Shown here piece after piece: positions 1 to 9,876 of a stretch of DNA of 64,000 nucleotides (position 1 is its first letter; the number at the start of each line of letters is the position of its first letter). The translations under genes were made by a program, and so were the position numbers. The notes below the pieces were generated by a model. That model did not search any database. It was not told where the DNA came from and saw nothing but the letters and a program-made list of their open reading frames with translations. Source of the stretch: Scleromitrula shiraiana (taxonomy: Eukaryota; Ascomycota; Leotiomycetes; Helotiales; Sclerotiniaceae); the NCBI GenBank assembly GCA_028455995.1, contig JABELC010000006.1:2232001-2296000 (forward strand), given 5' to 3'.

Positions 1-54
1 GAGGCTAGCCGCATTGTCATGAAATAAACAAACAGCTAATTTGGAAACTTCTAG

Positions 55-597
55 CCTGCAAATGCCTTGTACGATCAAATATATCACTGCAATCCGGGTG
101 TGATTATTGCAGACGCGATAAGAAGTCCAGCCACTCTAGGATTCAAGCCTACCGATCCAATGGCTCCACGTATATTCCAATGGTCAGACTTTTCGGCTCT
201 CGCATATAAAGATGTCTGTGGAGATCAAAATCTACAATGGGTTGTTCAATCGCACGTCATCAATGAGGATTCAATTGTAATGATCAAAATGGCCTTGCGT
301 TCAGAAGGACACGATGTTATACCATCAAGGAACGATAGAGTAACTTTCAGACCACCCCAGGAGGCGTTTCTTGCCATACTTGGTTGTAAGAACGGTGCTG
401 GCACTGCCTACATGTTGGCAAGTCACAAAGATGACAACACAGGATTTAGCGTCAGGGAAGTTGTCAGTATCACGGTTTGGGATTTGTTGGCAGGGCACTC
501 GATTGGTATCGATGATCCAGACGAGGACCTGGATCCAGCCAATGCTCATGTCATTAACTTGCTCTTGGAAATAAAAGTTGTTGAGGATCCAGTATAG
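55..597 (+). CDS. 3' exon of an unidentified gene (partial)
   Basis: The open frame reads from position 55 to a TAG at 595-597. An ATG is not needed: bases 33-54 hold a branch-like GCTAAT followed by CTAG, so this looks like the last exon behind an intron whose donor lies left of the window. About 180 residues are visible, soluble-looking and mildly acidic, with no signal peptide or membrane segment. I do not recognise the family. Codon use and the long frame make it real coding sequence rather than chance. The product ends in an acidic/hydrophobic stretch (LLLEIKVVEDPV). Confidence 0.6.
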   Translation, partial: PANALYDQIYHCNPGVIIADAIRSPATLGFKPTDPMAPRIFQWSDFSALAYKDVCGDQNLQWVVQSHVINEDSIVMIKMALRSEGHDVIPSRNDRVTFRPPQEAFLAILGCKNGAGTAYMLASHKDDNTGFSVREVVSITVWDLLAGHSIGIDDPDEDLDPANAHVINLLLEIKVVEDPV

Positions 598-2929
598 ATA
601 CCAGATTCGTTTGTTAATCTGCCACCAATATTTCCGAACTGGCCATGAACCCCGAACCAGTAATAAGGTTGAAGGCTGTCTGACGTTGGAGCTTCCTTGA
701 TTTCATCTTTTTTTCTAAGCTGAAGATATCAAGGTCAGCAAGAGAGAATATTTCAGTTCTAGAAAGGGTTCATGCTACTAGTATCAATATTGTTTTCTCT
801 CTGGCGATATGACAGGCAAAGATCAGTATAACTATTTGTGGAGTCTCTGGAATGTACTTACAGTAATTACAAATCTGGTTGGACTCAAATTTACAACTTG
901 ACAGTATTGAAATCGAGTGCGGAACGTTTTCAACCCACCATTTCGTTGTTAGTCATGGGATTTTCAAATTTAGACTTATCAAACTTAATAGAAACTTTTT
1001 ACATGCCGCTAGTATGATGAATCATGCACTTGAAATTAGTCAGCAACAATACATTCGCCATATCAATATTCAGCATCGACTTTCAGGAACTATGTAATGA
1101 CAACGACAACATCAACAATAACCTTAGTTACCTCATCCATCTTGTTATGTAAACCAAACCTGCTAGAAAGCCTTGATATGCATATATCTAGTGTATCTTT
1201 ACGACATAGTATCAGTTGATTCTCGCTCATACGCGCATTGTAGGACTTCCAATTTTAATCCTTCACGATGATTTTAATACATGACACGGCATTTTAAAAC
1301 ATGACTAGGAGGATTGCATTACAGAAATCTCAGATTGATGGGTTACATGTTGTTTACCGGCAATATATAGTTCAACACGTTGTCGAAGAGGTGACTTTCC
1401 CTCTCGTCTTGCCCACCCAGTCTGGAACTTCTTGACAATCAAATATCAAGTTTACAGCAATCAATTGATTTATTTTATTTCTTTATATTTATGTCATTCG
1501 GGGATAAGTGCTCGTGGCTTTAATTTCCAACTGCAGCTTGACACGATACAGAAACATATCTACCAGGGCATACACATATAATTCAAAAGTCGCATGAAAT
1601 CCATATGAATTAGTCTACGATTTCTCCTCGTCCGGTCTTCCCACCTTTATAAAATCTCTCGCATGATAAAGTACTTCAGGTCTGATAACAGAGATTCTCC
1701 AATTGCCATCCACCCTCATCAATGCCTGCTGCATCCAGCTTCTTCCATCCGAAATCTCTCCAATCTTGCACATTGGATGAGAAAAATCCTCCCCAACAAT
1801 TCTTCGTCAATGGCTAGCCATTTGCTGCCAAGGTGGGGTGGAGATGTACGGCTGGATGTGGGGAAATCTTCTTGTATGATGCTGGCAATTGTCCACAACC
1901 AGTGACTCGGAAGTACACAATGCACGCTCCCTTAGTAGACGAGCCTAGTAATCTGAAGTGTTAGAACCACTTGACCAAGCAACTCTTGACGGAGATTTGA
2001 ATTACACCCTAACACATTATTCTAGACTGAGAGTCTAAACTAGTTGATTTACAAAGCATGGTAGGTTTTTCGTATTGCAACTTTGACACTTGAGGGTGCT
2101 AGCATGGTAGATAGTGAAAGCCATCCTAGTTTAGAATCTTGAATAACGCTAAGTAAACTCCCGGTTTGACCCAACATCCCACTCTGGATGGAGTCCAGAC
2201 TCCGAGTCTACAGAAACGGCACACTTCGTCTACATCAATTCGTGGGAGAAAAATGAGTGTTGGAGAAATGGAAGAAGCCCAAGAATGAGAGCTAAAGTTT
2301 GTTAAGGGTTGAGGCTATGGAAAATCTTCAGTGGGTGTTAAGGAGTTACGGCTTGAGAAGTTATTGGAGAAAATCAAGGCTAGTTGTGTGTTTCTAGGAA
2401 CTTTTAATAATAACTCATGCTTCGTATTCCCCCGAACGTAATATTATACTTTAGTGTATACACAACAAAACAGGTCAGAGCCGTTGGAAAATTGTCATGC
2501 TTTGGGTCGGCAAAAATGAAGAATTTGGAACAGAACAAGACTTCTCCCCAGTCAGATCCATAGGCGAGTCAATTATGCACCGAATATAATATTTGGGGAA
2601 CGAAAACAAACAGGAAAACATTCGGATGATGAAGTGGTTGTTGCCTTTTTCATACATCTCCCCATTCATATTGGATATGCCAGACGATAAAGCCCTACTA
2701 GCAGTTATCATGAGCCCTAATACCTGTAGAATTCCCTAGGTTACAAAAGTTGTTTTTGAAACTCTAGAGACTTCGTTGAAAATACAGAATCAAGACAAGA
2801 CTTGTACACATATTCTTGAGAATTGCCACGAATAGTTCCAATTTTTGATGCTTTCGTTTCCCTCCTCCCAGTTTCGGGATTCTCGATATCCCAACAGATA
2901 AGATTGCGATGGATAGTCGGTTCTAGGGT
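598..2929. other. Intergenic, no supported gene
   Basis: This 2.3 kb stretch has only short frames (60-80 codons) without recognisable domains, consistent intron signals or conserved motifs. A frame on the minus strand at 1719-1925 reads protein-like, but two consecutive TGA codons end it and I cannot name a family. It may hold a decayed gene or regulatory DNA. Confidence 0.4.
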
Positions 2930-4450
2930 CTAATTCTTATGTTTTTCGGTGAGAACCCGATATCGACTCATGAAGACATCAGTATCAATATAAGCGCCTT
3001 TGAGCCACCGTTCTCCTCCCGATGTATCGAATTCTTTACGTCCATGTAACACGCGACGATTGTTGAAAATCACACATTCCCCCTCTTGTAGTCTGTACTC
3101 GTAAAGACTTGTGGGGTTCTCGACGATGGAAGCAAACTCTCTGAGTGCACTGGTAATTCGTGTTGTATCATAGCTTGGAGGGTAAGGAAAAGGCGCTTGA
3201 AATGGCGGTGAATAGTTTACATGCGCTATCTTTCGTGTCCGGCGTGTTTTAGTATTAGAACCAGAATAATATCTAAAATTTTCAGGATGTAACTCGATCA
3301 AAGGATGAGTGCGGTAGTAGTGTTCTCCAGCATTACGATATTGATATGCAATATGATTCTGAGTCAAGACTTGGTATGCCCCGGTATCGAGTTTTGAGCA
3401 AGCGTGAAACGCATCGGCGAATAACGAAGAACCACCAGAGCATGTGTTCTTCAAGCAATGAAGAAACTGGAAGCCTGGAGGATTGGCCATATAAAGTAGG
3501 TCCATATGGAGACCAAGGTACTGAGACGTATAGGCTACATTCTTTGCTTGAGGTACTGATTTCACATCCCAAGTACGGCCATAGAACGTATCACGTGGGG
3601 TGCCGATCCGTTCTGCGATATTAGTCACAGAAGTTTCCGAGTCTGGAACATCCCTCAGAATGAGAAGTCCAAAGAGTGATAGATTATTCAAAGCTGAGAA
3701 TAAACCCTCGTCTGTGTTCATGTAATCATCGTACTTCACATATTGAAGTCGTTTAGAAATATCTTCAGCATCCCAAATAGACGGATTATCATAGATATAT
3801 TGACTACGACGGATCTCGGTTATGTTCGAATAGCCCTTCAAGAACTTATTAGAAAAGGTAGAGGAATGGTTTTCCCCATAACCGGGTATGTCATTCTCCC
3901 AGGATATCTCCACATCTCCATTGTTTTTGGCATCAACAAGACGAGCTTTGACATCAGCAGGAATATCAGAAGTCTGAAAGTTCTTCTGCTTGGTAGATGA
4001 GTCTACGCATCGATGACAGTCGCAAGCATCGCGAAGGAAAAATGACGAATACTTTACACCATTGAGTTGAATGGTGTGACGAGCATCATCTGACTGCTGC
4101 TCAGTTGGATTATCATTATTTTCGGTTGTGCTGGGCACCTGCTTCCCAACCTTCGCAACTTCCTTGACAGTTGTAGCCGGCTTGCGTTGAACACCTGACT
4201 CCTTGGATTCATTATTGGGTTTCTTCGTCCGCATTTCTAGTGATTTTCTCCAACTTACCCCACGCATATCCTTGTTCGATACGGCAGCTGGTGATATCTC
4301 TTGAAGACGCTGTAGATAAGAATCATAGCTCTCGGATTGACTTTTATATGAACGCCGATGAATGAGAAAAGATGCCGGGCAGGCTTTTGTTATATTGAGA
4401 GGAATACATGATGAAGGAGTTCGCCGGCTAAAGTTCATAACGAAACTCAT
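2930..4450 (-). CDS. Gamma-butyrobetaine dioxygenase-like (TauD family, mitochondrial)
   Basis: Intronless 506-residue protein. Residues 1-40 are basic and hydroxylated like a mitochondrial presequence. Residues 40-120 are low complexity. Residues about 126-205 form the GBBH-like N-terminal domain (DUF971 type) with a Cys-rich zinc-type site RDACDCHRCVD at 140-150. The TauD/Fe(II)-2-oxoglutarate dioxygenase domain follows: metal-binding HMD at 315-317, distal His about 469 in RRVLHG, and the 2-oxoglutarate-binding Arg region just after. Family members hydroxylate gamma-butyrobetaine to carnitine, or trimethyllysine in the first carnitine step; I favour the former but sequence alone does not separate them. 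It faces the TPP carrier gene across a region invaded by a repeat. Confidence 0.85.
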   Translation of the reverse strand: MSFVMNFSRRTPSSCIPLNITKACPASFLIHRRSYKSQSESYDSYLQRLQEISPAAVSNKDMRGVSWRKSLEMRTKKPNNESKESGVQRKPATTVKEVAKVGKQVPSTTENNDNPTEQQSDDARHTIQLNGVKYSSFFLRDACDCHRCVDSSTKQKNFQTSDIPADVKARLVDAKNNGDVEISWENDIPGYGENHSSTFSNKFLKGYSNITEIRRSQYIYDNPSIWDAEDISKRLQYVKYDDYMNTDEGLFSALNNLSLFGLLILRDVPDSETSVTNIAERIGTPRDTFYGRTWDVKSVPQAKNVAYTSQYLGLHMDLLYMANPPGFQFLHCLKNTCSGGSSLFADAFHACSKLDTGAYQVLTQNHIAYQYRNAGEHYYRTHPLIELHPENFRYYSGSNTKTRRTRKIAHVNYSPPFQAPFPYPPSYDTTRITSALREFASIVENPTSLYEYRLQEGECVIFNNRRVLHGRKEFDTSGGERWLKGAYIDTDVFMSRYRVLTEKHKN

Positions 4451-4807
4451 TTTCTTCTCTACCTAGCTATAGGTAGGGATTGAACTAGAATGAACAGTCT
4501 AAAATCGAATTCAGGAAGTAGTTGATAGTTGCAAAGCTAAAAACTTAGAAGTTCTTGCTAAGAAAGATAATGCCGGCAACGAACGTATGCGATAGTTAAA
4601 TGGATATGGTCTTGTGGACTCGAGCTTTTTACTATATAGGTTGAGTGTTGAGGTAAGACCGAGGTTCACCCTGGATTGAGACATACCTTACGTAAGATGT
4701 AGATCTACCAAGTAGGAGGTGTGCTTTTATCAGTAAAAGTTCTAGCAGCACAGGGTTCATAGCTAAACAGCTGGGGAAAGAGATATTGACCCCGAAAAAC
4801 CAATGCA
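4451..4807. other. Left part of a divergent promoter region
   Basis: Sequence of ordinary composition upstream of the dioxygenase gene. Together with 6147-6271 it would make a shared promoter of about 480 bp if the AT-rich element were removed. No specific operator is claimed. Confidence 0.4.
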
Positions 4808-4816
4808 TATGAGAAT
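4808..4816 (+). repeat. 9-bp target site duplication, left copy
   Basis: TATGAGAAT directly abuts the left end of the AT-rich element and recurs exactly at 6138-6146 directly abutting the right end. Perfect flush duplication of 9 bp is the usual footprint of Mutator-like insertion. Confidence 0.65.
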
Positions 4817-6137
4817 GAATCTACACATTACATGGTAATCGCTAAGCATAGGAACGTAATGGCGCTAGGCATCAATCACATGATTAAGGCAGAAATCACA
4901 TGATTAAATTTGAATTTGAAATTAAAATCATAGAATTGTATTATATTTAATATAAATTTGGATTATTGATAATTAAATTTTTTTTATATTATAATTTTTT
5001 ATATTTTTATTTTTTTATTATTATTAAATGTAATTTTAATTTAATTTTAAAATATATAAAATATATAATAATTATTAAAAAAATTTAAAGTTAATAATTT
5101 TATAAATATATTATAAATATATTATAAATATATTATAAATATATTATAAATATATTATAAATATATTATAAATATATTATGAGTATATTATGAGTATATT
5201 ATGAGTATATTATGAGTATATTATGAGTATATTATGAGTATATTATAAATATATTATAAGTATATTATAAATATATTATTATAATTATATTATAATTATA
5301 TTATTTAATTAAATTAAAATTAAAATGTATATTAATTATTAAAAATTTTTAAAATTAATAATTTTATATAAATTATTTTTTATATTAATATAAATAAATT
5401 AATTAAAATTATTTTTATTATTTTATTTAATTATATATATTTTTTATAATTAAAATAATTTTTTGAAATTTAAAATATTATATTAAAATATTATTTAATT
5501 TAATATTCAATATTTAAATTTGAATTTAATTTTAATTCTTTTAAAAATATTTTATATAATAAAAAATAATCAAAATATATTTCAATATATAAAAAAGATT
5601 TTATTTAATAAATTAAAATTATAATATTTTTATAATTTAAATAATTTTATTTTATATTTATTAATTTTTAAATTATTAATATTTAATTTTTAAATTTTAA
5701 TAATAAATAATTTATTAAAAAAAAATATTTATTTAATATTTTTAATAATTTTATAAATAATTGATTAATTAATTTATATTAATATAAAAAATTATTTATA
5801 TAAAATTATTAATTTTCAAGATTTTTTAATAATTAATATATTAATATATTTTAATTTAAATTTAATTAAATATTAATAATAAAATAATAATAAAATATAT
5901 TTTTAATATTAAAATTATATTTTTATTTTATTTTATATTATATAAAATAAAATTAAATTTAATTATTTATAATATATATTAACTTTATATTAATAATTAA
6001 AAATTGATAATTAAAATTTGATAACTAAAGCTTGATAACTAAAAATTGATGCCTTAAAAAAATGAATTACAATGTAATCGGAGGGTAGGCGGCCGTACGT
6101 TCCGATGCTAAGCGATTACTATGTAATGCGTAACCCG
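4817..6137. mobile_element. Degraded AT-rich element with terminal inverted repeats (MULE- or foldback-like)
   Basis: The 1,321-bp block has ends that are inverted copies: 4817-4858 and the reverse complement of 6096-6137 match at 33 of the 37 positions after the first five. A subterminal GGCATCAAT is also shared in inverted orientation. Deeper arms agree too: about 70 bp at 5328-5400 match the reverse complement of 5768-5840 with few differences. The interior is almost pure A+T and contains no open frame, as expected for a repeat mutated by RIP. It is bracketed by a perfect 9-bp duplication. A 9-bp duplication plus long inverted arms fits a non-autonomous Mutator-like or foldback element; class assignment is inference since no transposase remains. 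Confidence 0.75.
5101..5276. repeat. 11-bp tandem array, 16 units
   Basis: Sixteen 11-bp units run without a gap. The first seven are TATAAATATAT, the next six TATGAGTATAT, then TATAAATATAT, TATAAGTATAT and TATAAATATAT. Unit types differ only by G-to-A changes. The array sits in the left arm of the AT-rich element and explains most of why that arm is longer than the right. Confidence 0.95.
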
Positions 6138-6146
6138 TATGAGAAT
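6138..6146 (+). repeat. 9-bp target site duplication, right copy
   Basis: Exact copy of TATGAGAAT found at 4808-4816, flush with the right end of the element. Confidence 0.65.
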
Positions 6147-6271
6147 TACTATTTGAATTACAGCTTTGTAATATTCTTGTGCAACGTATGCAACTAGACC
6201 TAACGCTAATCAATTCATCTTAAGCTCCGCTCAAATTCTCTTACTTGATATCATCGCGAGAAATCAGATGT

Positions 6272-7409
6272 ATGTCTCGAAGCGCTGAACATTTAAAAGA
6301 TGAGGTGAAATATTTTGAAGTCTTAAACAACCCTAGCATTTGCTAACAGGTTCATATGTAGGGTTCCAAAACACAGTCGATGATAGCGGGGGCGACAGCT
6401 GGATTGATTGCTAGGTATACATGCAATAACTACCATCATATTGAGCTTTGCATATGCTCATATTCGCATCTTTAGATTCGTTATTGCTCCCCTGGATGTT
6501 GTAAAGATTCGCCTTCAACTGCAACCACACTCAGCGTCAGATCCCTTGTCGCAACGAGATTTGCGAGGGTCGCCAATTTATAAAGGAACCCTTCCGACAC
6601 TCAAACGGATACTGCGCGAAGAAGGACTTACAGGATTATGGAAGGGGAATATTCCGGCGGAGCTGATGTACGTTTCGTACAGCGCAATCCAATTCACAAC
6701 ATATCGATCTGTTACTTTGGCACTTCAATCAACCGTCGGCGAACATAAAATGTCGGTAGCTGCAGAAAGCTTTATCGCGGGAGCATGTGCAGGTGCTGTG
6801 GCTACGACCTCGACATATCCTCTCGATCTACTTCGTACACGATTTGCTGCACAAGGGAGGGAGAAGATATATAGTTCTTTGCGGTCTTCGATTTGGGAAA
6901 TTGCAAAAAATGAAGGGTCAAGAGGATTTTTTCAAGGACTGAGTGCAGGAATAGGTCAGATTATTCCATACATGGGAATTTTCTTCGCAACGTATGAGAC
7001 ACTCCGATTACCATTGGGTACTTTAAACCTGCCTTTTGGGTCTGGAGATGCAAGTGCTGGAGTTATCGCCTCAGTCATTGCAAAGACGGGTGTTTTCCCA
7101 TTTGACTTAATCAGGAAAAGATTACAGGTACAAGGACCTACGAGATCTAGATATGTGCATAAGAACATTCCAGTCTACAAGGGTGTTTTTAGGACGATGA
7201 GAGATATACTAAAGGTTGAGGGCTATCGTGGACTTTATAGGGGTTTGATAGTAAGGTGTGTAATCGGACAAGATCTAATATTTGACTGTACTAACTCAAT
7301 TAGTCTTTTTAAAGCTGCGCCTGCTAGTGCTGTCACAATGTGGACTTATGAACGTGTGCTGCATCTACTCATGGAGATGGATGATTGCGAAAGTGTTGTG
7401 GAACGTTGA
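6272..7409 (+). CDS. TPC1: Mitochondrial thiamine pyrophosphate carrier
   Basis: Member of the mitochondrial carrier family that imports thiamine pyrophosphate across the inner membrane. Four exons: 6272-6304, 6362-6414, 6476-7255, 7304-7409. Introns are 57, 61 and 48 bp, and the exons sum to 972 nt (323 residues). The start is ATG 6272: its short first exon (MSRSAEHLKDE) joins in frame to AGATAGL and then to FVIAPLDVVKIRLQLQ, the TPC1 order. All three carrier signatures are visible (PLDVVKIRL, PLDLLRTRF, PFDLIRKRL), with six expected membrane helices. The third intron is 48 nt with no in-frame stop, so an unspliced reading looks open and would wrongly add 16 residues within the final helix region. 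Splicing restores VSLFKAAPASAVTMWTYE. Confidence 0.92.
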
Positions 7410-8014
7410 ACATATCAATAATAGCACTCTGAAGAAAGTGGATGGATCACAGTCTATATCCTTAAACTGTATATAGTACTGGTATAGAAGACAGAAGAGT
7501 TTTGGGGATTATGCACCGAGAGAGTGGGGAACCTCCTACTTGAACGTGATTTAAATGAACCTTTACTCATATAGATATAATAGATAATAAACATGAAAAT
7601 ATCAGTCAAAATAACGATACAGTCACCATACCGTTTAATCTCGTCGATGTTCTTCAAAACAACTGAAGAAACGCTTTGACATGTGAACTCCGGAAAAATG
7701 TTGACCGGAAACTAATTTCGGCCCCGGGCGAGTGGAAGCAATGCAATGAATTCGATCCATACATATAATTCCAATTGCATCTTACATGATATGGCTCCTG
7801 CCAGTTGTCTCCACAGAACCTGTAGAGGTATTTCTTGAGTAAATAAGGGATCATTTGTTTCATTGACATATCTTTTGACTGTACATACATGTTGTTCAAT
7901 TTATCACTCATTCACTTACCGGCAGAAAAGACCCCTTGTTTGTGATTTGCTAAGTTTTCCCATCTATTAACCCAATTTACATGTGATAGCGACAACACAC
8001 CACCATAATCCAAA
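7410..8014. other. Intergenic, nothing recognised
   Basis: Contains only short frames on both strands without domains. It holds the 3' region of the TPP carrier and the promoter of the next gene. Confidence 0.5.
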
Positions 8015-9178
8015 ATGCAGACGACGATAGCAACTCCGACGATAGAGCCTTTACTTGCTCCTCTATTGGCATCATTGCCTGCAGCTTCAGTATCTCCCCA
8101 ACCGCCTACAGCTCTTCTTCCATTGTTATCGCCGATTTTGCGACAGAGAGTCCAGATTCTATCCTCCTCTTCAGAAGAACCATGGCTCCCATTACTTTGT
8201 TACGAGTCATCAAAGATCTCACAATTAGAGAAGGCTGTGAAGAGTGATCGGTTAGAGGCACATCCAGTGTCTGGGGAAGTGGAGGTGGATTGGGAAAGCG
8301 AGATCGAGGTACAATATCGTCGAATCGACGAAGAAACTTTACAAGCTCTTATTACAATTAAAAGCTTCTCCTTGAGTGTGCGACTAGTCTGGTGTGTTGG
8401 AGATGAACTTGGCGGGGGTGATGGATGGAGGATTGGAGAAGTCGGAGTGCTAGACAACGAAAATCAATTGGGCTGGGGAAAGAGCGATATAGCTTCTGCA
8501 GAAGCAGCTTTCACATCTGGCACTGGAAAATCATCTGCAAAGCCAGCTGAAGCTCTTGCAGATGTTTCGAATAAAGCGATTTCTCTCGAGGAAGAGGAGG
8601 ATGATGATGATGATTACTGGGCTCAATACGACAATACACCCGCTCGTACACCCGCATCAAAACGTTCTCCAGCGCCACAATCAATGCAAAAGGATTCAAG
8701 AAGTGCTGATGATGAAGATTCATATTTTGCACAATATGCAGATGTACAACCTGCTATGGATAATCACGACCCAGATGAAGCCGCACAGAATGGCAATATC
8801 GAATCATCACTCGGCCAAGATGATCATATTACATCTACACTTCAACAACACCTACAAAGCCACCCCACATCTCACGAAAGGAACGCATCTGGGTCACACA
8901 CTGGCAGCGGAATAATAAATGTGGGGGAATATGTTGAAGTGGCACAACCGCGACCGGGAAGTAGTACGGGATCAAGTGGTAGTGACACAGTTGCGAGATT
9001 GGAGAAGAGAGCTGAGGCTAGGGAACAGAGTGAAGTGGGCATTAAACAGCATATATCTACGAGCGTTAAGAGCTTATACAGATTGGCAAAGGTAGCTGGT
9101 ATTGAGAGGACGGAGTTTCAGAGATTGATTAAGACGGAATTGGATTGTTTGGCTTTGATGGACGGAGATGATGAATGA
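8015..9178 (+). CDS. Uncharacterised acidic protein with repeated YWAQYD/YFAQYA motif
   Basis: Single-exon 387-residue protein from ATG 8015 to TGA 9176-9178. The N-terminal 150 residues look globular, beginning with a Pro/Leu-rich helix and followed by a beta-rich WESEIEV...VRLVWC region. The middle is disordered and acidic and carries two related short motifs: DDDYWAQYDNTPA at about 205 and EDSYFAQYADVQPAMDNHDPDEA at about 240. The C-terminal 60 residues form a predicted helix (VKSLYRLAKVAGIERTEFQRLIKTEL). No catalytic motif, signal peptide or membrane segment is seen. I recall nothing that fixes a function; the paired aromatic-acidic motifs could be protein-docking elements. Confidence 0.85.
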   Translation: MQTTIATPTIEPLLAPLLASLPAASVSPQPPTALLPLLSPILRQRVQILSSSSEEPWLPLLCYESSKISQLEKAVKSDRLEAHPVSGEVEVDWESEIEVQYRRIDEETLQALITIKSFSLSVRLVWCVGDELGGGDGWRIGEVGVLDNENQLGWGKSDIASAEAAFTSGTGKSSAKPAEALADVSNKAISLEEEEDDDDDYWAQYDNTPARTPASKRSPAPQSMQKDSRSADDEDSYFAQYADVQPAMDNHDPDEAAQNGNIESSLGQDDHITSTLQQHLQSHPTSHERNASGSHTGSGIINVGEYVEVAQPRPGSSTGSSGSDTVARLEKRAEAREQSEVGIKQHISTSVKSLYRLAKVAGIERTEFQRLIKTELDCLALMDGDDE

Positions 9179-9876
9179 TGCGATGAAGTGTTTTTTGAAG
9201 CGGAATTGCGAGCACCGGTAGTTTGAGGGATGGAATCGAGTTGCGTTGAGTTGAGTTGAATCAACTCTCATACCCAGAAATTTGTTGATAAATGACCTAG
9301 GGGGCGATTAATCCTAGGTACATACAGAGTAGTTAGCTATACTTACTTGAATAGGCAAAATAATACCAGGACGTATTCGAATATAAATCCGGGAACGAAC
9401 AAACATTCAGTGAGGCTTGATGTAGCTACTACTCTGCAAATATCGAAACATCTATAAGTTATGATTGAATCGTTGTTTCTAACCAAATATATCAGCAAAT
9501 AATTAATGAAGATATACATATCCATATATCCCGGGACCCAAAGCCTGGATCTTCCCTTTTCGAGTCATGATGCACGGACTAAATGTAACTCTCTTCAATT
9601 TGTTGACTCGACATCATAATTTACCCTTAAACTTTTTACTCCTCCAATAATCTGTAAATAGCCCTTGAAATCTTCAGCAGAAAAATAACAGTCAACTCAA
9701 CTCTATGGATCCAAAGCCGACCAAGAAATAACTTCCGGGAAAAGTCTACTGCAAATGTGATTGTGGGCCTTTTTAACGGGGCTGATCTATATAAAATCAG
9801 CGCCCTGACCAAGATCCCCCCCAGATTCAATTTCCCAATTTAAGTGCAATTTACAACCATACGACAACCCGACACA
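9179..9876. other. Intergenic, promoter of the ELMO gene
   Basis: No convincing reading frame. A TATA-like TATATAAAA lies about 90 bp before the ELMO start. Confidence 0.45.

Noticed and set aside
1663..1925. Overlapping frames of 80 and 68 codons on opposite strands
   Set aside because: No domain, no splice context; the minus frame ends in two consecutive TGA codons. At best a gene remnant.
5101..5276. Regular repeat array considered as a CRISPR
   Set aside because: Units are contiguous 11-mers without spacers, inside eukaryotic AT-rich repeat DNA.
4900..6060. AT-rich block considered as a mitochondrial DNA insertion or centromere fragment
   Set aside because: It has inverted ends and a flush 9-bp duplication, and no mitochondrial gene or tRNA can be read in it.
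7654..7911. 85-codon minus frame between the TPP carrier and the acidic protein
   Set aside because: No domain or signal; it overlaps promoter and 3' regions of well-supported genes.
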